Positions 55,498-64,000 of a stretch of 64,000 nt of DNA are shown here, one piece after another; position 1 is the stretch's first letter, and every line of letters begins with the position of its first letter. The notes beneath the pieces are model-generated. The model saw nothing but the letters and a program-made list of their open reading frames with translations, ran no database searches and was not told the DNA's origin. A program made the translations under genes and the position numbers. Source of the DNA: Pisolithus tinctorius (lineage: Eukaryota > Basidiomycota > Agaricomycetes > Boletales > Pisolithaceae); assembly GCA_024663395.1 (NCBI GenBank), contig JANFAH010000025.1, positions 434,001-498,000 of the forward strand, given 5' to 3'.

Positions 55498-57303
55498 TGT
55501 CACACACCAAAGGTGTTGTGGACATGACTACAGCTGACTCTGCCTAACTCGTCAACAAGTTGCATGCCATGCCATGCATATGAAGACTAAAGCCCTCATG
55601 CATAGAAAGACTGCTGGACATGAGCAGTCATCAGTGCTAAAGAAAAAGAGGAAGCAAGTTAAGTGCACATTAAAGGTTTTTAGCACCTGTGTACAGCATT
55701 CTGGTTTTTGTCATATCTCCACCATTTTCAAAGATATTGACTCCATTCTCACACTTGCTTAAAGTGCTCAGCCACGCCATCCTGCCTTCCAAATTTGGAG
55801 AGGATCCTTGCACCCTATGCATTTCTACAGCACTCCAACCATCAGACGCTCATTTCACTAAGTCCATCAGATATGGCCACCTCTTCATCAATCATCTTGC
55901 TTGTCTCATTTGCCAGAGACAATGGCTACATATATCTGCCAGGTGTTCCCACCAGCTTCTGTCCTGAAGCCCCCTGGTTCATTCTGTCATTGTCAGCCCT
56001 GTCACATCCCATACAGCTTGGTCAGCATGTTCTCCTCATCAGTATGACTTCCAGAAGGACATTCTTTGGTTACCTCGGGTCTGTCACTCAGTTACAAAGG
56101 TCTCATGTGGTTGTTTTGGTCTCCCCACTGGATGAAGCATATGGATCCTTCCTTCCTGCTCCCTGCACTGTCTTTATTCCAGTCTTGTCCATCATTCTCC
56201 CCACATTATGACAGCTGCAGTATAATCTACTGTTCTCCAGCCTTCCTGATCACATCCCTGACAAGTATGACATGCATCTTGCCCTTTTACTGCAAGACCC
56301 AACAGAAGACATTCCCCCTTCTCCCTCTCCTCCATCAGAGCCCCATTCATGAAGTATTTATTGACTTTGCTGAGAGGATGAATGAGTGGGAGACACAATC
56401 GCCTATGCTCCCATTACTCCACAGACCCCCAACACCCTAGCCTTTTGACACCTGACTCATGCCATCCTTTTCTGGAATTAATACTTCCCCATCTGGAATC
56501 ACTGTCCATCTGTCATCCAATCTGTTGGTCCAGTGATGTTTCCACCAAGATCTGACTTGTATTGCCACCCCCTAATGTGATCCAGTGTGCTTACTCAGTT
56601 TCTGACTCTATTTGACTCATACGGTGATATTTTGACTGTCCTTGACTCTCTTATTTCCAATACTTACCAATTCTTCTATGCTTGTTTACTTTCCATTTTG
56701 TGCTTACTCATCAGGATTACTCAGTGCTTACAGTCCTTACTCATTACTTACCAAGCATTTGTGCCTTGTTTGTCACAAGCTGTGCTCCCCCCACAGTATA
56801 TAAACCCCCATGTACTTAGCTACCCCCAAGCAATCAAACAGCAATCCAGAAGTCACTCAGCAGTCAGTTCACCTCTCTCAGGCATAACTCATTGTTGACA
56901 GTTGAGGCTCATTCAGAAGAGTCCATCTGTCTTCATCATATCATTGGTAGTTGAGGCTCCATGAAGAGGTCTATCTGCCTTCATCAGTATCATCAGTGCT
57001 TAGTCAGCAACTTTTCCTTAGTCATTCATCTTCTCCTGTGTAACTCATCATTGACTTGTGCTAGGAGCACATCCTACTGAAGCTCATCACTCTACTCAGC
57101 ATCCCTCTCCCAGTCATCATCCATCCATTCCCTCCTGCATAACTTGTTGTTGACTTGCACTAGGAACACCTGCCATCAAAATTTCCCCCTCTTAGGTTTT
57201 TCTGCACTCCAGGTTCCACAGAGGCACACCACCACTTGCACATCATTTGTCTTTTGTGTTGGTTTTGGTTGGTTTTCACCACCTTTCCACACTTTGACTC
57301 ACA
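55498..57303 (+). mobile_element. Repeat E2, 1806 bp, uninterrupted copy
   Basis: It runs from TGTCACACACC to TTTGACTCACA inside gypsy B and is collinear with E1 minus its two insertions. TATATAAA is at 56797-56804. No target duplication is visible; compared with gypsy A about ten bases of host element are missing at the junction. A 68-codon minus frame (56192-56398) is shared with E1 (41890-42096), but it lies opposite the better-supported plus frame. Unclassified. Confidence 0.7.
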
Positions 57304-59418
57304 TTGGGTGAGGGCCAGGTCCAGTGGGCATAGATGAAGTTGGAATTGGGTAGATCCCTCTAGCTTGCAAGCATGTACATATGCAGCTGCATTGATCAGG
57401 GCGATAGGGGGAGCTTTCAGGAGGGTGTGAACCAGTGAGTCGACAGACAGTACAGATGGCACAGGGCCAGGGTTGGGTTGGTCAGGTGGACCAGGATTGG
57501 GAAGACTGGTTAAGACTGGTGTGGCAGGGGGTGTCAATGGGGTTGGAATTCCTCCTGTAGATGTCCAGAAAGTTAGACTGCTCAGTACCCAATCAATTGA
57601 TGGATTGTAGCAGGTGAGCCAGTCATGTCCAAGGACTATCTTACATTCAGAATCCAACAGGGCTAAAAACATGGTTACTGGAGTGATATTGCCATTTGCA
57701 AATTGAACCAAAAGATCTACCACTTGAGTGATGATGAAACTTGACAACCCATCAAAGAGCCAGAGTTGGATAGGGGACACAGGATAAGGGGCAAAAGAGT
57801 GTTGATCAACCAAATCTTTATCTATGAAGCTATGTGTGGAACCAGAGTCCACTAGTGTACAAAACTGGGGCAAATTGTGACTGACAATGGTAACATGGGG
57901 AGTTAATGAATTTGGACTGGAAAGAGTGGACACATTGAGATGAGCCTCCATGAGTGCACAGCCAGAGTCAATGCAGCTCTCAGTCTGTGCAGAGTCCTGA
58001 GAGCTGCTACCTATTTTTTTCCCTCAGGGGCAGTGCCCAAGGTTGAGGCCAGTGCTGCCTCAGAGGTGGCTGCAGTGCAAGCTTTGGCTTTCCCGGCTTT
58101 CTTGGGGCACTTGTCTGCAAAATGTCTGGTGCCCCCACAGAACATGCAAAGGTTGTTATCTCTGTGATGCTTGTGCTCCTCTGGTGTCAACTTGCCATCC
58201 TTCCCCAACTTGCTTGAGTCCAGCTTGGGTGTGTTAGAGCTGACCTGACCAGTGGAGACAGATTTAGCTGAAGACTGACTACTGGAGTTGTTATTTCCAG
58301 AGCTATTTCCAGTCTTGGATTTCTCTTGACTGGGCTTAGTCTGGGTGTTGTGGCTGGGGTTGGGAGATGACTTGTCACCAGAGGATGACCTCTGGTGCTT
58401 ACTGGACTGCTGAATCTCCTCCTTGCATTCCCAGTAGTGTGCATCAATCTCCTGAGCCAAATGGCAAAGCTCATGCAGGTTTCTGGGATTGCTGACCTGG
58501 CAGACCTCATCATTGATGCAGTCAGGGAGACCAGTGTAGAAAAAGTGGCACAGGGTGCCATCACCATATCCCTGGACCTGGGAGGCCAACTGGTTGAACT
58601 TGACCACATACTTGTTGACCCAGTGATTGTCTTTCATCTGAAGGTGGTCTAGCTGGCTTTCAGCATCAGCCACCAGGTTGTGAGGTCCAAAGGTGGTTTG
58701 AAGTTCTATGATGAATTCCTTCCAAGAATCCATCCAGTAGGGCCAGTCCTCCAGGTCTTCTGTCCCAAGTAGGTCTGGTTTGAACCACTCAAGGGCCATC
58801 CCTTTCAAGAATGACTGTGCAAAAGTGACCTTGGCTTGATCACTTCAAAAGGCCCAGGGCCAGTCCTGGAAGTTGAGTTTGCACTGGATAAGAAAAGTGT
58901 GCAGCTTCTTTGGGTCTGTCCCATCGAAGGTGTCCAGTTCATGCAACTTGGTTCTGGAGGATGATTCAGAGCTGGTGTGAGCATTGCATGTGAGAAGCTC
59001 AATGGCTTTAGTGAAGTTGTCCCACACAGTTACCCCAGGCTCAACATCATCTTCTGGAAGGGGTTCTTCATTGTCATTGTCTGGTTCATCTCCCAGCCCA
59101 TCATCGCCAGGACCATCATCACCAGGGTCATTACCACCAGGGTTAAAGTCATCTGGTTTGTCCAGGTCCAGTTCATCATCTGGATCATTAGTGGGTGTGG
59201 GGGGTCAATTAGGAGTGGGAGTAGTGGATTTATGGGCTGAGAAGCCCCTGAAGTTGTTGACTTCACCAGGCAACCTTCTGGCTGTCCCTAAGGACACCAG
59301 GGCAGCAGTGCAACACAAGTCAACTGCTGAGGCAGAATCTGGATTGGTAGCAGCATGTGCCCATGCTGCTTGAGTTCTGGTTTGGGTAGGCATGCCAAGA
59401 AGGTATTTGTTGAGACTT
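57304..59418 (-). pseudogene. Gypsy B gag and protease
   Basis: Gag starts MPTQTRTQAAWAHAA (near 59392 on the minus strand) and matches element A throughout. A TGA near 59205 interrupts the linker at the same place as in A. Core FDGTDPKKLHTFL, knuckle CMFCGGTRHFADKC (about 58140; the conserved Gly before His is Arg here), and protease CTLVDSGSTHSFID (about 57850) follow. A stop near 57950-58010 separates the knuckle and protease parts. The sequence runs to LCPLDLALTQ and is then cut by repeat E2. Confidence 0.88.
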
Positions 59419-59459
59419 GGACAGAAGGGTAGTGACCCACACAAGTGAGTCTGAAATAC

Positions 59460-60046
59460 TGTTAAGTCTGGGTCTTCACCAGTCCAAAAGCCAGTCCAGA
59501 GTCCAGTGAGGGGTCAGAGGGTAATACAGGACACTAAGGGATTTGGACTGTTGGACTTAGTGACTGATGATGCAGTGCTATTCCCTTGTGTGGGCTGTAG
59601 TCCAGTTGAGAGACAGAGGACAGAGAACAGAGAGACCAGGTTAAGATGGGACTAAGTTGATTTCAGACTGAGGCTAAAACAGATTATCCTATGGCTTAAA
59701 TACTAGAAGTAAACTAAGTGTAATGTAGCACTGGAGACCAGTCTGTGCCAGTACAGTGATGATTGGTAAACACATTGGTAAGTAGTGTTACAAAGAATAT
59801 TATCAAGCAGGGACTATGAACAAAGGATTACTGGGAACTGGGGCAGGACTAGTGGCTGGGCTGGGTGTTACACCAGCCTGGTACTAAACTGAGGGGACAA
59901 CTCAACTGGGCACTGCCTTGCAGTGCCTTGCAAGCTAACACATTTCTAGGTTGAAGGGCAAAGGCCAGGACTGGGGCAGGGGTTGGGTGAGACCAGTTGA
60001 GACCAGGGTAGAGCCAGTCTAGAGTAGTCTGGACATGGTCATGACA
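59460..60046 (-). repeat. 5' LTR of gypsy B (587 bp)
   Basis: On the minus strand it begins TGTCATGACC and ends GACTTAACA. It differs from the 3' LTR by scattered substitutions and indels, many of them C/T or G/A. This divergence accrued after insertion. Confidence 0.9.
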
Positions 60047-60051
60047 ACAGG

Positions 60052-62493
60052 ACCTACAAAATGATTCCACAGAATTCTGGGATTAGATGCTTCATTTGGG
60101 AGCACCTGCAGAACATCAACTGAGTCTTACACTGTCTGTGCCATGCAGGAGCCACTGTGTCAGCAAAGAAATGCATCATTGCTGTGCCCTCTATCATAGT
60201 GGTTGGGCATCAGGTGTCATTCGAGGGTAGAATTCCAGATGAAACTAAAGTCCAGAAGATTAAAGATTGGCCTTACTGCACAAATGTTACTGAAGTATGC
60301 AGATTTCTAGGTCTCTGCTCATACTGCAGGATCTTCATCAAAGACTTCACCAAACATGCCCATCCCCTCATCAAGCTGACCAAGAAGGACATCCCCTTCA
60401 AATTTCGCAATGAACATAGGGAAGCTATGGAGTACCTCCACCAGGCAATCATCTCATCCCCTGTGATGCAAACTATTGACTATAATTCCAAAAGGAAAGT
60501 CATCTTAGCAGTCAACACTCCTAACATCACTGTTGGGTACCTCCTCATGCAGGAAGGGGAAGACAGAAAACACTACCCTGCTAGGTTTGGCTCGATAACC
60601 CTCAATGATTGCAAATGCTGCTACAGCCAAGCTAAGCTAGAGCTATTTGGACTTTTCCATGCTTTGCATGATGTCTGACTTCATATCTTCGGCATGCGGA
60701 ATTTGGTTGTTGAGGTGGATGCATGATATATCAAAGGGATGATTAACAATCCCAACCTACAGCCTAACATAACCATAAATTGTTGGATCGCCAGAATTCT
60801 CCTATTTGACTTCAAGCTCATACATGTTCCAGCACACAAGCACACAGTGCCAGATGGACTTTCAAGGAGGCCAAGGGCAGAAGAAGATGAGGAGGGAGAC
60901 AAGGGCTATGAGGATTGGATAGATGAGTGTGGGGCTTTCACAGTCGAGCTCTTGAATCATAGGGAAGCACATTTCGAGTCTCAACCTTACCCCTTGGAAG
61001 TTCTGAGTGTCGTGTCAGACTCATCTCTCCCCCTGTCACAGAGTCTAGGAATCTTTACTGCCAAAGAATTGATGCCCAGAGTCCTCAAGACCGAAATTCT
61101 GAGGTCAGAGAAAGCAAAGCAGAGGGAGGAGAGGATGAGAGTGGTGAAGGAGTTTTAGGAGATGAAGAAAATGCCAGAAGGGTTGGAAGAGGTGGAATTG
61201 GAAAGCCTAGTGTGTCTTGTGACTCAGTATTTTGTGAAAGGAGGAGAACTGTGGAGGAAGGATCCTGAGGGGCAGCATCAGCTAGTGGTACCCCCACACA
61301 AATGCCTTGGAATTCTCTGCCAGGCCCATCATGACCTAGGGCACAAGGGTATCTTCTCAACCCACATGCATTTGCTGACTTGCTTTTGGTGGCCCATGCT
61401 AGAGCAGGACATCTGTTGGTATGTTAAATCATGCCATGAGTGCCAGATCCACCATTTGGATTGCATTCATATTCCACCAGTTGTCACCATTCCCAAACCC
61501 CTATTTTACAAGGCTTATATGGACATGTTCCTAATGCCAAAGTCAAATGGGTTTCACTACATCACCCAAGCCTGCTGTTCACTCACCAGTTACCCCAAAT
61601 GGGCTATGCTTTGTGCAGAGACAGGCAAGTCCATTGGAAAGTTCATCTTCAAACAGATTTTGTGCTGTTGGGGTGCTGTTGCAGAGATTTTCACAGATAA
61701 TGGGGGACTGTACATCCTCACTCTTGACTGGCTCTCCAAGACCTTTGGAATTCATCACATATGCATCTCTCCTTATAACTTGCAGGCTAATGGAGTGGTT
61801 GAACAGTGGCATTTTGATGTAAGAGAGGCAATGGTAAAAAGTTGTGGTGGGGAAGTGTTGAGGTGGTCAGAGGTGGCCCCTGCAGTATTTTGGGCAGAAA
61901 GGGTTATGGTCCACAAGGTGACTGGGTTTTCTCCATTCTATATGGCTCATGGTGTTGAACCCAGACTCCCTTTTGATCTGGTCGAAGCAATGTTTTTAGC
62001 CCCTTTCAAGGTGGAATTTGATTCAACCACAGATCTCATTGCTCACCATGCTCACAAACTCCAGAAATGCCTGGAGGACCTCACTTGCATCCATGACCTG
62101 GCCCTAAAATCCCATTTTGCCTCAGCCAAGGATTTCATCAACCATTTTGCACACTCTATCAAAGACTTCAACTTTGAACCAGGGTCACTCATCCTTGTTC
62201 AGAATTCCTGCATCGAACTAGAACTCAACTGGAAAACCAAACCACACTACCTAGGGCCTATGATTGTCATCAGACACACTAAAGGCAGCTCATATATACT
62301 TGCAGAATTAGATGGTGCTGTCTCAAAATTCTGCTTCACTGCCTTTTGCCTATATCCCTATTTCCCACAGAATAATGCTTGTATTGAAGTCACACAACTG
62401 ACTGGCACTTCCACACAAGACCTGGATCACCTTGAGGATGATTTGTTCCCAGACCCTATGCTCACTGGCATCCCTTTGGACAAGTCAGATGAG
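60052..62493 (+). pseudogene. Ty3/gypsy element G, right part (RT end, RNase H, integrase)
   Basis: It continues in frame from 50575. RT thumb blocks VVGHQVSFEGRIPDE and CRFLGLCSYCRIFIKDF come first. RNase H is degraded (ILAVNTPNITVGYLLMQEG). RNase H end has KLIHVPAHKHTVPDGLSRRP. Integrase has HHDLGHKGIFSTH, CHECQIHH, YMDMFLMPK, IFTDNGGLYI and LQANGVVEQWH; ANGVVEQ replaces the usual A/P-N-G-x-x-E. In-frame TGA near 60121, 60676 and 60726 replace arginine. The last open frame is 61162-62496 (444 codons). Confidence 0.85.
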
Positions 62494-62496
62494 TAG

Positions 62497-62977
62497 TCCA
62501 TCCTTCTCTTTGCCTCCTTTCTTTTCTTTCTCCATTCTTTCTTTATTGATACCCATTTCATCTCATATATAAAATCTGCACTGCTCACAAGAAACAGTCT
62601 GTCAAAATCTTTATATATAAAAATTCCACAATGCTTTTACCTTCAGAAGTCTTACATTTCCTTCCCTTACTGTAGTACTAATACTGACACATGAAAGACT
62701 CTTACAAATTCAGAACATATGAGTACAAAAATCCCACAGACACTAGTATGCTCTTTACAGTCCTGGAGGTCATCCTTCAACCTTCACAACTCCTCCCATC
62801 TGGCCCATGCAGTCTCAATCTGATGTGTTACCTGCCTTGCCAACATCTCCAGCAGCTGGTAGATCTGCTCCAGCTTGAATTCCTCATCCTCAGCTCATGC
62901 CTTGAGCACTTGCAAACATTCGATGAAGCTTGCTGTTGACTGCTCATGTGGGTTTTTGACCTCTGGAATTTCAGTGC
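62497..62977. other. Element G 3' flank, no LTR recognised
   Basis: Pyrimidine-rich sequence (CTTTCTTTTCTTTC) after the element G stop, then no recognisable feature. The 3' LTR of G would be expected about here but I cannot define its ends. Confidence 0.4.
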
Positions 62978-64000
62978 TGTGAGTCAAAGTGTGGAAAGGC
63001 AGTATAAATCAACCAAAACCAACACAAAAGACAAATGTAGAGCAAGTGGTGGTGTACCTCCACAGAACCTGGAGGGCAGAAGAAATCTAAGGTGGGGAAA
63101 TTTCAATGGCAGGTGCTCTTGGCACAAGTCAATGACAAGTTACACAAGAGCAGATGAATGAGTGATGACTGAATGGGGGATGCTGAACAGAGTGAAGGTG
63201 TTCAGCTGAAAGGACTTGGGAGTAATGGACTTTGACAATACATGTTCCTGGCACAAGTCAATGACAAGTTACACAGGAGTGGATGGATGACTAAGCAAGA
63301 GTGCTGACTAAGGATGGATAAGACTGCAGATGATGGATGGTGGTAGATAGACCCTTCTGAATGAGCCTCAACTACCAAATATATGAACAATGACAGATAG
63401 ACTCCTTCATGGAGCCTCAACTGTTGATGACAAGATATGCACTGAGAGAGCTGAGCTGACTGACTGGATTGCTTCTTGGTAGCTAAGTACATGGGGGTTT
63501 ATATACTGTGGGGGGGAGCACAGCTTGTGACAAACAAGGCACAAACACCTGGTAAGTAATGAGTAAGGACTGTAAGCACTGAGTAATCCTGATGAGTAAG
63601 CAAGAAATGGAAAGTAAGCAAGCATAGAAGAATTGGTAAGTATTGGCAATAAACAAGTCAAGGACAGTCAAAATATCACAGTATGAGTCAAATAGAGTCA
63701 GAAACTGAGTAAGCGCACTGGATCACATTAGGTGGTGGCAATGCAAGTCAGATCTTGGTGGAGACATCACTGGACCAACAGATTGGATGACAGATGGACA
63801 GTGTTTCCAGATGGGGAAGTATTAATTCCAGAAAAGGATGGCATGAGTCAGGTGTCAATGGGGCTAGGGCATTGGGGGTCTGTGGGGCAATGGGAGCATA
63901 AGTGATCACATCTCCCACCCTTTCATCCTCTCAGCAAAGTTAACAAAAGCTTCATGAATGGGCCTCTGATGGAGAAGGAGGAAAAGGGGGGACATCTTCT
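62978..64000 (-). mobile_element. Repeat E3, reversed, runs off the window
   Basis: It starts TGTGAGTCAAAGTGTGG, the complement of the right end of E1 and E2, and stays collinear with E1 back to the region around 42000. TATATAAA is on the minus strand at 63498-63505. Like the other copies it is CpG-depleted. Confidence 0.8.

Larger units (their letters stand above)
50576..60046 (-). mobile_element. Ty3/gypsy element B, complete, TSD ACAGG
   Basis: LTRs bound it on both sides (50576-51152 and 59460-60046). ACAGG is present at 50571-50575 and again at 60047-60051. It carries gag, protease, RT, RNase H, integrase and chromodomain on the minus strand, and a spliced antisense gene near its 3' LTR. 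Repeat E2 interrupts it between protease and RT. Removing it with one ACAGG rejoins the reading frame of element G exactly (NPDR-TYKMIPQNSG). Confidence 0.95.

Noticed and set aside
55498..57303. Repeat E as a long solo LTR (TG...CA ends, TATA box)
   Set aside because: No target-site duplication at any copy and a coding-like frame inside. Left unclassified.

Overview
This window is nuclear DNA of a filamentous basidiomycete, most likely an Agaricomycete (mushroom-forming fungus). The evidence is 48-64 nt GT-AG introns, one large NACHT-WD40 (NLR-like) gene of the type expanded in Agaricomycetes, and a mix of Ty3/gypsy, DIRS-like and LINE retrotransposons. There is no prokaryotic, CRISPR or phage content. 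Most of the window is nested transposable elements plus relics of housekeeping genes. The only apparently intact host gene is the NLR.

Layout: 1-4552, 3' part of Ty3/gypsy element 1 with its 3' LTR. 4553-9154, a LINE ending in poly(A). 9155-11641, a CpG-poor stretch holding a decayed tryptophan synthase copy. 11642-17050 (minus), a six-exon NACHT-WD40 gene of about 1710 aa. 17051-24420, a CpG-rich block with a PP2A-activator (PTPA) relic and two more tryptophan synthase relics. 24421-27754, CpG-poor, with a solo LTR inserted in a local repeat and two RPB1 fragments in scrambled order. 27755-35032, Ty3/gypsy element A, itself carrying a solo LTR, a 217-bp MITE and a 592-bp foldback element. 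35033-43021, unclassified repeat E1, interrupted by a CpG-rich DIRS-like retrotransposon (about 35301-40527) and a solo LTR (40621-41525). 43022-49535 (minus), Ty3/gypsy element D. 49536-62977, Ty3/gypsy element G, split by complete Ty3/gypsy element B (50576-60046, minus), which is in turn split by repeat E2. 62978-64000, a reversed third copy of E.

Two themes stand out. First, base composition alternates sharply between CpG-rich and CpG-depleted blocks. Inside most elements the interrupting stops I checked are TGA where a related frame has arginine, and several catalytic Asp codons have become Asn by CpG-to-CpA change. This points to methylation-linked C-to-T decay. One composition border falls inside the NLR gene and another inside a trpB relic. 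Second, elements B and D both carry a reading frame antisense to pol, between the chromodomain and the 3' LTR. In B it is a clean two-exon, 337-aa frame with a Zn2Cys6-like cysteine pattern.

All splice models and homologies were read by eye. Family names rest on recognised motifs, not on database searches.
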